Below are positions 9,186 to 17,129 of a DNA stretch of 64,000 nucleotides, piece by piece (position 1 is the first letter of the stretch; every line of letters starts with the position of its first letter). The DNA comes from an uncultured Saccharospirillaceae bacterium. GTDB lineage: Bacteria; Pseudomonadota; Gammaproteobacteria; Pseudomonadales; Oceanobacteraceae. The translations under genes and the position numbers were made by a program. Location: NCBI GenBank assembly GCA_947503895.1, contig CANNFT010000005.1, positions 1 to 64,000 on the forward strand. The letters run 5' to 3'. The notes under the pieces were generated by a model, which was not told the DNA's origin, ran no database searches, and was given only the letters and a program-made list of their open reading frames with translations.

Positions 9186-9662
9186 ATGTTAGAGAGCTGC
9201 GAGACTGCAAAAGAACGTTGGGGCGGCGTGCATCAGTTGATAGACCGTTGGCTGAACGAACGACAAGAATTAATCGTACTGTATTGTGCGATTCGAGGGC
9301 TCAAACCCTATTCACCTCGAGAAACCCCCGTTTCTGTGAAAGTTCAGGCATTTTGTCAGGTATTGATGGACTACTGTTCTGCTGGGCATTTTGAAATTTA
9401 TGAGCAGCTACTCAAAGAAGCGCAAGAGTTCAACGACGGTGGGATTGCGCTTGCCAATAAAATTTGCCCCCGCTTGGAAACCATCACCGAAAAGTGTGTC
9501 GAATTCAATGATGCCTATGACAGCGCTGAACGCTGCTTAGAAAAGCTCACCGATTTGCCGGATGATCTGTCCCAGTTAGGTGAACTATTAGAAGAACGTT
9601 TCCAGCTCGAAGACCAGCTTATTGCCGAGTTGCATACGGCTCATAAAGAATTGGTGGTCTAA
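9186..9662 (+). CDS. rsd: Regulator of sigma D / AlgQ family protein
   Basis: 158 residues, the usual length of Rsd/AlgQ. The family features are an all-helical fold, an early W-GV---IDRWL-ERQELIVLYC block and a central VKVQAFCQVLMDYCSAGHFEIYEQL. Rsd binds region 4 of the housekeeping sigma factor and helps stationary-phase sigma factors compete; the Pseudomonas homologue AlgQ influences alginate and siderophore genes. GAGGAAACGTT before the ATG supplies a strong ribosome-binding site. The strong terminator after it marks the end of the unit. Confidence 0.95.
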   Translation: MLESCETAKERWGGVHQLIDRWLNERQELIVLYCAIRGLKPYSPRETPVSVKVQAFCQVLMDYCSAGHFEIYEQLLKEAQEFNDGGIALANKICPRLETITEKCVEFNDAYDSAERCLEKLTDLPDDLSQLGELLEERFQLEDQLIAELHTAHKELVV

Positions 9663-9724
9663 CGGAAGATTCTTTTCTCCACCCATACGGCGAAACATAA
9701 GTACGGCTAACCCTCACTTGACCC

Positions 9725-9760
9725 AAAAGACCCATGTCAGTCACTTGCATGGGTCTTTTT
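9725..9760 (+). terminator. Rho-independent terminator after rsd
   Basis: AAAAGACCCATG and CATGGGTCTTTT pair perfectly around an 11-base loop, and a run of T follows (TTTTTG). This is a textbook intrinsic terminator about 65 bases after the rsd stop. The A-tract on the 5' side could let it work on the other strand as well. Confidence 0.9.
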
Positions 9761-9865
9761 GTTATTGGTTGATGGCTCAAATTGTTATTGTGGGGTCAGT
9801 TTTCGCTTGAGCGCGGAACGCTTTAGCTCTGCTACGCTTTAAGGTAATTGCCGGCGTTACTCAGG

Positions 9866-10864
9866 ATGATGCATAACAGGATGTTACCTTCTATTCCCAT
9901 GTTACCCATTCGATTTTGGCTGATTATTTTGCCGGTATTAACTGGTTGCACATCGGGCACCCCGCCTGAGAACCAATGGGAAATGGCCGTTCAAGGCGCA
10001 TATTCTGCAGCACTCTCTCAGCAAGGTGAAAATCTGTTAATTGGCTCCGTGCATCATGGCGGCAGTTATTGGCAAGTGAGCCCGCAGGAACGTTTATTTG
10101 ATTGGAATCACAAAGCGGAAGAGAAAACCGGACTCCTAGCAGTGGGCATCAGTGATGACGGTAAATATGCTGCCACAGCCGAACACCGTAAAATCGTTTT
10201 GTGGAATGCGCAAACAGGAGAAGCATTTTGGCTTTGGGAGGCGCCGGCCAATATTCAAGATTTAGACTTAGCCAGCGATGGCAGTTTAGCGTTATTGGGA
10301 ATGGATAATTATCAAGCCGCGTTATTCGATATTCAAAATGGCGGCGTCAAACAGCGTTTATTACATGAAGGGATCGTACAAGCCGTAGATATGTCGGCGG
10401 ATTTGAAGTGGGCAATATCGGGTGGTGACGATTCCAAAGTGAAGATTTGGAATCTTGAGTCAGGCAAGGCTGCTTTTGAATGGGAGTTAGATAATCAAAT
10501 AAAAGTGGTGGCAATAAGCGATAATGGGCGCATGGCTTTTGCGTCTAGTCATCGTGGACAAAATATTATTTGGGATACCACCACTGGCAAACAGATTTCA
10601 GCATTGCCGACGATCAGCGGTTATTACTTGGCGGCACGATTTAATAAAAGTGGTGATCAATTGTTAACGGGAAATTCCAGTGGGCAAGTGCAACTATGGA
10701 AAACCGGTCAGGCTGAGCTGATCAATACTTGGCGTGCCACGCCACGAAACCCATGGATTGCGCAGAATACACAAGTGCTTGATGTAGCGTTTACGAATTC
10801 AGGGTATCGGGCAATTGGGGCGAACGGCATTACCTATGAATTTAAGGGCATCTCGATAAAGTGA
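9866..10864 (+). CDS. WD40-repeat lipoprotein
   Basis: About 332 residues. The N-terminus is hydrophobic and ends in the lipobox VLTGC, so the mature protein should be lipid-anchored. The remainder consists of WD40-type blades: repeated motifs KIVLWNAQTGEAFW, KVKIWNLESGKAAFEW, NIIWDTTTGKQI and QVQLWKTGQAELI, each preceded by a DG/DL-AISGG turn, about six to seven blades. WD40 propellers are protein-protein platforms. Several in-frame starts exist (TTG 9848, ATG 9866, 9869, 9881, 9899); none has a well-spaced Shine-Dalgarno, so the start is uncertain. The partner is unknown. Confidence 0.85.
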   Translation: MMHNRMLPSIPMLPIRFWLIILPVLTGCTSGTPPENQWEMAVQGAYSAALSQQGENLLIGSVHHGGSYWQVSPQERLFDWNHKAEEKTGLLAVGISDDGKYAATAEHRKIVLWNAQTGEAFWLWEAPANIQDLDLASDGSLALLGMDNYQAALFDIQNGGVKQRLLHEGIVQAVDMSADLKWAISGGDDSKVKIWNLESGKAAFEWELDNQIKVVAISDNGRMAFASSHRGQNIIWDTTTGKQISALPTISGYYLAARFNKSGDQLLTGNSSGQVQLWKTGQAELINTWRATPRNPWIAQNTQVLDVAFTNSGYRAIGANGITYEFKGISIK

Positions 10865-10925
10865 ATTATTAGAGGTGCTCTTTTATAGCGGCGCCCTTAA
10901 TAAATGCCACTGAGTTTTATATTCA

Positions 10926-10953
10926 CCGCCTTCACATGGGCATATGAAGGCGG
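10926..10953. terminator. Stem-loop between convergent genes
   Basis: CCGCCTTCA and TGAAGGCGG form a perfect nine-pair stem with a ten-base loop in the short gap between the WD40 gene and the convergent DUF4124 gene. No T-run is seen on either side. It may serve both genes or be a Rho-stop/stability structure. Confidence 0.5.
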
Positions 10954-10961
10954 GCAGGTTG

Positions 10962-11429
10962 TTATTGCAATGCATCTAACGCTTTTTGGCGGTTATCCAT
11001 CTTTTTCTGAACGTCTTCGATTTTATCGAGCATCTCAGGTACTTTCTCGAGAGGCGCCGTGGTTAACGGGAAGCCACTGCCTTCATTATCCGTTGGGTCG
11101 AAAGTCTTATCTTGATCTTTCTTCTGCTCGCCAAAACCTTCCGGTAAATCCACTTGTTTTAGCCGATTCTGGGATTGCTTCACCGTGATCTGATCTTGTT
11201 GCACACCATCGACGGGTTTATCTGAGAAATGCCAATTCCCTTTTTCATCCTGCCAGCGGTAAACCTGCTCAGACTTAGTGGACGGCGCTATGGGTTTTAG
11301 CACATTAGTGGTTTTGCTGGTCAAATCAGAAACGGATAGCCAAGGTGTACCGTCCGGTTTCTTTATAAAAAATAATCCAGCGATGGCGAGTACCACGAGT
11401 AATAAGAGCAGTTTGATAAAAATTTTCAT
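10962..11429 (-). CDS. Membrane-anchored DUF4124 protein
   Basis: 155 residues. One N-terminal hydrophobic segment (about 5-22), then a short DUF4124-type module around residues 55-80: VYRWQDEKGNWHFSDKP, the characteristic W-D--G--H-SD-P signature. The C-terminus is polar and predicted helical (KVPEMLDKIEDVQKKMDNRQKALDAL). DUF4124 proteins are envelope proteins of unknown role common in Gammaproteobacteria. Another member of the family lies at 58950. Confidence 0.8.
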   Translation of the reverse strand: MKIFIKLLLLLVVLAIAGLFFIKKPDGTPWLSVSDLTSKTTNVLKPIAPSTKSEQVYRWQDEKGNWHFSDKPVDGVQQDQITVKQSQNRLKQVDLPEGFGEQKKDQDKTFDPTDNEGSGFPLTTAPLEKVPEMLDKIEDVQKKMDNRQKALDALQ

Positions 11430-11826
11430 AGGTAGCGCCTTTTAATGATCCATATTAAGGGGATTTTAAGGTATTGAATCCAAATTGTCTCAATTGGTGA
11501 TAAGCCATCTTAAAGAAGTGTAAAGCTTAAGGCTGTATTTAGGAGAAGCCAAGCTGCTTGGCGAGGTGTATTTGGCCGTCCTAGTTTAGTCGAGTATGGG
11601 TTTAGAGAATCTAAAATGCGGCGGTTCTAGTATGAGTACCGTTAGGTTGAGCGCTAATCCTCATCAATACCGATTGCGTGAGCAGCGATTCACTTTTTCT
11701 GTCCTGCTTTACATAGCACTCTGCGTAATGTGGTGTGGGTGAATAAATGGTGGGGCAAGGTGGCGAAATAGTAAATACATTGCTATGAGCTAAACTGTAT
11801 GGAGTGTTCCCGAACAGGGTTATACC
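11430..11826. other. 397-bp intergenic stretch before parA-like gene
   Basis: Divergent promoters for the DUF4124 gene and the ParA-like gene are expected here. No consensus promoter pair, hairpin or repeat stands out, and no frame with a plausible start signal was found. Confidence 0.3.
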
Positions 11827-12624
11827 GTGGTTGATTCGCTTACTAGAACCCAACGGTTGTCTGCACCGTTACCTCATCATCAGGCGCGATTAGTTTCCAG
11901 TCATCGGTCCTGCCGCATTCTCGTGGCTAATGCAAAAGGAGGGTGTGGTAAAAGCACACTGGCCACAAATTTGGCTGCGTGGCTGGCGCAGCAAAATCCA
12001 AATGTCGCGCTCATTGATTATGATCCGCAAGGTTCAAGCACTCAGTGGTTGCAGGCTCGCAGTGAAAAACTACCGTCGATTTATTCCGTTGCAGCGTTTC
12101 GTCAGGCTACCCCGCATGCCACTCGAAGTTTTCAATTAAAAGTGCCTGCGAATACGACCCATGTTGTGATGGACACAGCCGCTGGTCTTACCGGAAATGA
12201 ATTGTCTGACATGCTTCGACTGTCCGACATTGTATTAATGCCCGTTGTGCCGTCGGCCATAGATATTCGTGCGGCCACAACTTTTATTAAAGAAGTATTA
12301 CTGAGCCCCGGATTTCGAAAACAACCTAAGCCCATTGCAGTGATTGCCAATCGTGTGAAAAAGAACACATTGGGATACAACAAGCTGGCGGTGTTTCTTA
12401 ATAGTTTGAATATCCCCTTCATTACCGCGCTGCGAGATACGCAGCATTATGTCAGAGCTTCCGAATACGGGATGGGGATTTACGATTTCTCTCAGCCTCA
12501 TAAAAAGGATTTAGAGGAATGGCATCCGCTTCTACTCTGGCTTTCCAGCCAACTCGATTTATACCACGGGCAATACGGTGCCCATCAGACGCCCGAGAAG
12601 CAGCCTAATCGTATAGGTATGTAA
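11827..12624 (+). CDS. ParA/MinD-type ATPase without a ParB neighbour
   Basis: 265 residues. Deviant Walker A KGGCGKST at residues 37-44 with the signature first Lys, switch I-like DYDPQGSSTQWL, and Walker B-like VVMDTAAGL. Family members use ATP-dependent dimerisation and nonspecific DNA or membrane binding to position cargo (chromosome, plasmid, chemoreceptors and others). A basic tail of about 33 residues precedes the fold. Start is a GTG at 11827 with AGGG about eight bases upstream. There is no ParB, parS-like repeat or cargo gene adjacent, so this is an orphan ParA, not evidence of a plasmid. Confidence 0.88.
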   Translation: MVDSLTRTQRLSAPLPHHQARLVSSHRSCRILVANAKGGCGKSTLATNLAAWLAQQNPNVALIDYDPQGSSTQWLQARSEKLPSIYSVAAFRQATPHATRSFQLKVPANTTHVVMDTAAGLTGNELSDMLRLSDIVLMPVVPSAIDIRAATTFIKEVLLSPGFRKQPKPIAVIANRVKKNTLGYNKLAVFLNSLNIPFITALRDTQHYVRASEYGMGIYDFSQPHKKDLEEWHPLLLWLSSQLDLYHGQYGAHQTPEKQPNRIGM

Positions 12625-13223
12625 TCTTGCGCTCAGCAAAACCGGCTCCCGATTCGAAGTGACCCTCCTGTGATCCCTTTAAATTGCATCGTTGTCTTTT
12701 TTAAATATTGGTTGGCAGCAAGATTGATCGAGCGATATAAAGCGGCCCGAATCTATGAAAATCATATCAAGCGCCCTTTTCGAGGTTTCCAATGGCAATG
12801 CTCAATCACGAGGCTCAATAGGGTGATATAAACCTAAGGTCGAATCCCCAGTCTTAGAAAACATCGAAAAGACAAACGGGCCAACCAATTGGAAATACCC
12901 AGTATGACGATTTTTAAAGATGGGAAATGCCCGATATTGAAATAATTAAGACCATTGCTCGCACATGACTTCCGGTAAATCACAAAAAATTTACCCCATC
13001 ACTAACTTTGGTAGTGATCATTTGCGCGAAATAGGGTGTGTCGAAAAGACATTCGGAGTAAAAATAATAAAATTAAAACCCTAAATCAGAAAAAATTGGG
13101 TCAGAAGTGTTCTTTTTCTGACATTTTTGCAATTTCAAACTTTAATTTAATTAATAAACTAGCCAATCTGAAAAGGCTTTGTATAATTGGCAAACCCACA
13201 GAGTCAAATTAGAGGTGATATAT
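12625..13223 (+). promoter_or_regulatory. 599-bp structured leader/intergenic region before algP
   Basis: No gene is seen. The distal half carries three perfect stem-loops: GGTAAAT/ATTTACC at 12974-12995, ATCACTA/TAGTGAT at 12998-13018, and GTCAGAA/TTCTGAC at 13100-13122, the last followed by ATTTTTGC and so terminator-like. The stretch from 13050 on is very AT-rich. A perfect TATAAT lies at 13182-13187, 37 bases before the algP start, with no good -35. The length and structure suggest regulated expression of algP, by inference. Confidence 0.45.
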
Positions 13224-14228
13224 ATGGCCGCTCGTAAAAAGGCAACTCGTAAAACTGCAGTAAAAAAATCTCCTGGTCGTAAGCCAGGCGTAAAAAAAAC
13301 AGCCACTACTAAAGCAGCTGTTAGCCCAATCGCTAAAATTGAGGCTGAGATTGCCAAACTGAACGGTCAACTAGAAGCTGCCCGTGCAAAACAGGCAACT
13401 GAGTTAGAAAAAGCACTGGCTAAAGCAGAGAAGGCTCTTGCGAAAGCAACAACTGCTCAAGACAAAGCAAAAGCCGCTCACGAAAAAGTAGCTGCTAAAG
13501 TTGCTGCTAAGAAAACACCTGCTTCAGTTAAGCAATTGGCCGGTGCTAAAGCGAAGTTGGCCGATGCTAAAGCCGTTGCTAAGACAGCAAAAGCAGAAGC
13601 GGATGCCGTTAAAGCAGAAGCTAAAGCGCTGAAAAATGAACAGAAGAACGCTGCTAAGCTAGAAAAAATGGTGGCTAAAGTCACTAAAGAGTTCGAAAAA
13701 GAGCAAAAAGCGTTAGAGAAAGCAGAAAAAGCAAAAGAAAAAGCCAAAGCTGCTAAGAAAAAAGCCGCTGAAGCTAAAAAAGCTGCACCGAAAAAGCGTG
13801 GCCGCAAGCCTAAAGCTGCAACTGCAGAAACGGCTGAAGCACCAAAGAAGCGCGGCAGAAAGCCTAAGGCTGCCACTGCTGAAGCAGCTGCACCGAAAAA
13901 GCGTGGTCGTAAGCCTAAAGCAGCAACTGCCGAGACAGCTGTAGCCGCTGCACCAAAAAAGCGTGGCCGTAAACCTAAAGCCGCCACTGCTGAGACAGCT
14001 GTAGCCGCTGCGCCAAAAAAACGTGGTCGTAAGCCAAAAGCTGCAACCGCTGAGACAGCTGTAGCTGCCGCACCGAAAAAGCGTGGCCGTAAGCCAGGTA
14101 GCAAAAACAAAGCAAAACCTGCTTTGAATGAAACAACAGCCGCTATGCCAAATGTTGCACCAGCTGCTGATGAGAAAAAGCCAGAAATGCCAAGTTCACC
14201 GATTCGTAGCATTTTTGACGAAAACTAA
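13224..14228 (+). CDS. algP: AlgP-like histone H1-type DNA-binding protein
   Basis: 334 residues, dominated by Lys and Ala. The ATG at 13224 is chosen because AGAGGTG lies six bases upstream and MAARKKATRKTAVKKS is the typical start; longer in-frame TTG starts run into the promoter. Residues about 35-185 form a charged Ala-rich helical/coiled-coil region. From about residue 188 a repeated module with the core PKKRGRKPKAATAE occurs five times plus a truncated sixth (KKRGRKPGSKNKAKP). Each RGRKP resembles an AT-hook. AlgP (AlgR3) of Pseudomonas binds DNA like eukaryotic H1 and affects alginate expression. Position beside TIGR02444 and yheS, with rsd and dsbB nearby, matches Pseudomonas. Confidence 0.88.
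   Translation: MAARKKATRKTAVKKSPGRKPGVKKTATTKAAVSPIAKIEAEIAKLNGQLEAARAKQATELEKALAKAEKALAKATTAQDKAKAAHEKVAAKVAAKKTPASVKQLAGAKAKLADAKAVAKTAKAEADAVKAEAKALKNEQKNAAKLEKMVAKVTKEFEKEQKALEKAEKAKEKAKAAKKKAAEAKKAAPKKRGRKPKAATAETAEAPKKRGRKPKAATAEAAAPKKRGRKPKAATAETAVAAAPKKRGRKPKAATAETAVAAAPKKRGRKPKAATAETAVAAAPKKRGRKPGSKNKAKPALNETTAAMPNVAPAADEKKPEMPSSPIRSIFDEN
13785..14094. repeat. In-frame tandem repeat array in algP
   Basis: Units start at 13785 (54 bp), 13839 (51 bp), 13890, 13950 and 14010 (60 bp each) with a partial sixth from 14070. The three 60-bp units differ mostly at silent positions. All lengths are multiples of three, so gain or loss of a unit changes the number of RGRKP motifs without a frameshift. 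Such arrays are prone to slippage. Confidence 0.9.
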
Positions 14229-14236
14229 TTCTGACT

Positions 14237-14262
14237 ACCCTTCAATCTAAAGATTGAAGGGT
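14237..14262. terminator. Bidirectional stem-loop between algP and TIGR02444 gene
   Basis: ACCCTTCAATCT and AGATTGAAGGGT form a perfect 12-pair stem with a two-base loop region. It follows the algP stop by eight bases and overlaps the stop codon of the convergent gene (14247-14249). No long T-run is present. Confidence 0.7.
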
Positions 14263-14876
14263 TCAGAGGCAGTGCTTTTCATCGCATTTGGGTTCAGGTA
14301 ATCAAGCGTTGCCTGAATCCAAGTGTTCTCCCCTCCGTTAGTCCACTCTCCCTGTTCTATTTCGCAATACTGTAAGTCGTCTCCATTATTGGATTCTTCA
14401 GCGTCTTTACGCGATGTCCCCAGCTGGCTGTTACCGTTCTTAGCCGCGCACAAATATACGCGGATGTTCTGTGCTGCCAAGGCATCGAATGGAGCGAGAC
14501 GGGTTTCCATCTTTTCGGCAGCGCGATATAAGCACCATAATTGTTGCTGTTCGCAATCAAGCTCAATTTGCTTCAATGTGGGGCGCAAGTCTGCGATCAG
14601 TGCGGGAAATGGAATAAATGCTCGGCTAGCTCGACGTACCTGCCGCAATGGTAATACCACTTGAGACTGCCACAACATGGCTTGCTGAATGGGATCATCA
14701 TCCGCACAGAATAATTTCTGCTGTGTTGCCAACCAGCCGCAATAGAGCAGCATATTAACGTCCACCCCCAGTTCATCTTGGTAACGCAAAAAGTGAGATT
14801 CTGCCCCCATGTTGCCGTACTGTTTTAATGCATAACGCCAAAATGGGTTATCGTCTTTATTTGTGGCATCATTCAC
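14247..14876 (-). CDS. TIGR02444 family protein
   Basis: 209 residues, soluble, starting at a GTG (14876) with AAGGA about nine bases upstream. The pattern NPFWRYALKQYGNMGAESHFLRYQDELGVDVNMLLYCGWLA at the N-terminus and the conserved LPLRQVRRA region identify the TIGR02444 family (split here only for brevity). Its biochemical role is unknown. In Pseudomonas the gene sits between algP and the ABC-F gene, exactly as here. Confidence 0.85.
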   Translation of the reverse strand: MNDATNKDDNPFWRYALKQYGNMGAESHFLRYQDELGVDVNMLLYCGWLATQQKLFCADDDPIQQAMLWQSQVVLPLRQVRRASRAFIPFPALIADLRPTLKQIELDCEQQQLWCLYRAAEKMETRLAPFDALAAQNIRVYLCAAKNGNSQLGTSRKDAEESNNGDDLQYCEIEQGEWTNGGENTWIQATLDYLNPNAMKSTASEPFNL

Positions 14877-14922
14877 CGCCTGATTTCCTTATTTACGATT
14901 AAATTGCGAAGTAAACGTCACC

Positions 14923-16833
14923 ATGATACGCCTGCAGCAGGTCAACCTGAATCTGGGTACCAAAACCCTATTAGAGCAAGCCGATTTAACCGCACACGAC
15001 GGTCATAAGCTAGCCGTCGTCGGTGCGAATGGTGCCGGTAAGTCCACCTTATTTAAGTTATTGCTAAAGGAACTGGTGCCGGATCAAGGTGATCTTTTTA
15101 TTCCCGCTGCTTGGCGCGTCGCCCACATGGCACAGGAAGTGGCTGCCAGTTCTCAGACGGCATTAAATTATGTATTAGATGGACACGAAGAATATCGTCG
15201 TATCGAACAAAAAATCCAAGCGGCAGAGACCGCGCAAGATCATGACGCGTTAGCAAAATATCACGGAGAATTTGAAACCGTTCGCGGGTATGAAGTCCCG
15301 CAGCAAGTGAAAGTGATGCTGGCTGGATTAGGATTCAAAGCAGAACAATTTGAATTGCCCGTCAGTGCTTTCTCCGGCGGTTGGCGTATGCGCTTAAACC
15401 TCGCACGAGCGCTCATTATGCCGTCTGACTTGTTGTTATTGGATGAACCGACCAACCACTTAGATTTAGATGCCGCACTCTGGTTAGAGTCATTCTTGCA
15501 GCAGTATCGTGGCACGCTGATGTTAATCAGTCACGACCGAGAATTTATAGACTCTGTGGTCGACGGCATCGTGCATTTGCATCAATGTAAATTGAATCTT
15601 TACAGTGGTAATTATGCGGACTTTGAACGTCGCCGTGCAGAGCGATTGGCGCAACAGCAGTCGATGTACGAACAACAACAAGCGCAAATCGCACATATTG
15701 AAAGCTTTATTGAACGCTTTAAAGCAAAAGCCAGTAAAGCGAAACAGGCACAAAGCCGAGTGAAAGCCCTCGCGCGCATGGAAAAAATAGCCCCCGCCCA
15801 TATCGACAGTGAATTCTCCTTCAGTTTCCCTAATGCGGAAAAATACTCAGACCCATTAGTGAAAGTCGAAAAAGCGGATATTGGTTATCAAGAAAAGGTG
15901 TGTTTATCGTCTGTTGAATTAACTCTGAGACCGGGTGATCGAATCGGATTGTTGGGACCAAATGGCGCGGGTAAGTCTACTTTGATTAAAGCGATTGTGG
16001 GCGAATTAGATTTGCTCGCAGGGGGCTACTTAGCGGGCGAATTTCTAGGCATCGGTTATTTTGCACAGCATCAGGTTGACGCGCTTGAACTCAATGTCAG
16101 CCCCATTGTTCAGCTTCAGAAATTAAAACCTGGCACTTCCGAGCAAGTTGCGCGCAATTTTCTTGGAGGCTTTGGATTCCATGGCGATCAGTCCGTTGAA
16201 TCGTGTGAAAATTTTTCCGGTGGTGAATTAGCAAGGTTGGCACTGGCTCGAATCGCTTGGTTGAAACCGAATTTATTAATATTGGATGAGCCAACGAACC
16301 ACCTAGATTTAGAAATGCGTCACGCACTGACGATGGCCTTACAAAACTACGAAGGCGCCATCATGGTCGTCAGCCATGATCGACATTTGTTGAGCAACAC
16401 CGTGGATCAATTCTATTTGGTGTATGACGGGTCGGTTGCAGAATTTGATGGTGATTTAGATGATTATCGCCAGTGGCTCAAACAGCAAGCGAGTGATGCC
16501 ACGGGCACCGCTCTCCCTGTTGATAAAAAAGAAAACAGCGCCGAAGCAAAGAAAGAAAAGAAGCGACGCGATGCTGAAATACGAGGGCAATTGAGCCCGC
16601 TCAAGAAAACCGTCGACAAACTGGAGCAAGCCGTCGAAAGCTTGCAAAACACCTTACAATCCCTCGATGAGCAATTAGCAGATACCACATTGTATGAGGC
16701 GGCTAATAAAGCGCAATTACAAACCGTGTTGAGCCAGCAGGCGGAAGCCAAGCAGCAATTGGAACAAACAGAAGAAGAATGGATGGCCAAACTAGAAGCA
16801 CTGGAAGCGCTGCAGGAAGCACTAGAAAGCTAG
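14923..16833 (+). CDS. yheS: ABC-F family ATPase YheS
   Basis: 636 residues (E. coli YheS 637). Two nucleotide-binding domains: Walker A GANGAGKST and GPNGAGKST, signature FSGGWRMRLNLARAL and FSGGELARLALARI, and DEPTNHLDL after each Walker B. There is no transmembrane part. ABC-F proteins act in the cytoplasm on the ribosome, at or near the E site, to relieve stalled or slow translation. The inter-domain linker is helical and Gln/Arg-rich (RRAERLAQQQSMYEQQQ), and a C-terminal coiled coil spans about 545-636. The start ATG at 14923 gives the usual MIRLQQVNLNLG. Confidence 0.95.
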   Translation: MIRLQQVNLNLGTKTLLEQADLTAHDGHKLAVVGANGAGKSTLFKLLLKELVPDQGDLFIPAAWRVAHMAQEVAASSQTALNYVLDGHEEYRRIEQKIQAAETAQDHDALAKYHGEFETVRGYEVPQQVKVMLAGLGFKAEQFELPVSAFSGGWRMRLNLARALIMPSDLLLLDEPTNHLDLDAALWLESFLQQYRGTLMLISHDREFIDSVVDGIVHLHQCKLNLYSGNYADFERRRAERLAQQQSMYEQQQAQIAHIESFIERFKAKASKAKQAQSRVKALARMEKIAPAHIDSEFSFSFPNAEKYSDPLVKVEKADIGYQEKVCLSSVELTLRPGDRIGLLGPNGAGKSTLIKAIVGELDLLAGGYLAGEFLGIGYFAQHQVDALELNVSPIVQLQKLKPGTSEQVARNFLGGFGFHGDQSVESCENFSGGELARLALARIAWLKPNLLILDEPTNHLDLEMRHALTMALQNYEGAIMVVSHDRHLLSNTVDQFYLVYDGSVAEFDGDLDDYRQWLKQQASDATGTALPVDKKENSAEAKKEKKRRDAEIRGQLSPLKKTVDKLEQAVESLQNTLQSLDEQLADTTLYEAANKAQLQTVLSQQAEAKQQLEQTEEEWMAKLEALEALQEALES

Positions 16834-16859
16834 CATCGCCGGTACATTAGAGGCTAATC

Positions 16860-16887
16860 GCGGCGCTGGAGTGAACCTTCGCGCCGC
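16860..16887 (+). terminator. GC-rich stem-loop after yheS
   Basis: GCGGCGC and GCGCCGC form a perfect seven-pair stem with a 14-base loop, 26 bases after the yheS stop. The sequence after it (TCTATATTC) is only mildly T-rich. Confidence 0.4.
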
Positions 16888-16913
16888 TCTATATTCATTA
16901 CTCATTGTAGGAG

Positions 16914-17123
16914 ATGTCCCACAAAACCCCTGATACATTGGCTATGATTTTGATAAATGGCCATCCCGCATTTTTCACTGACCTCATAAACGGTTATGCT
17001 TTCAGCCTTACCCTCCTCAATACCCGTGATGGATGCCAAGCAGGCTTTCGCACAGAAACGCAAAATGTATCAAGATGGTGCACGCCAACCTTGGGCGATA
17101 TTTTCGACGAAATATTACGGTAA
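16914..17123 (+). CDS. Small open frame before the sensor kinase, doubtful
   Basis: 69 codons from the ATG at 16914 to a stop six bases before the kinase gene. TAGGAG sits directly against the ATG with no spacer, which is unfavourable, but the frame ends just where the next gene begins, as in translationally coupled pairs. Composition is ordinary (ILINGHPAFFTDLINGYAF start of the hydrophobic part). No family recognised. It may be no gene at all. Confidence 0.2.
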   Translation: MSHKTPDTLAMILINGHPAFFTDLINGYAFSLTLLNTRDGCQAGFRTETQNVSRWCTPTLGDIFDEILR

Positions 17124-17129
17124 ATAACC

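Noticed and set aside
11827..12624. Plasmid partition locus
   Set aside because: No ParB, parS-like repeats or replication gene; neighbours are chromosomal housekeeping genes.
12835..12855. tRNA-like T-arm (GGTCGAATCCCC)
   Set aside because: No acceptor, D or anticodon arm can be drawn around it.
13478..14212. 244-codon open frame opposite algP
   Set aside because: It mirrors the Lys/Ala-rich repeat on the other strand (Leu-Arg-Pro-Arg-Phe-Phe-Gly-Ala repeats), has no ribosome-binding site and follows only from the codon bias of algP.
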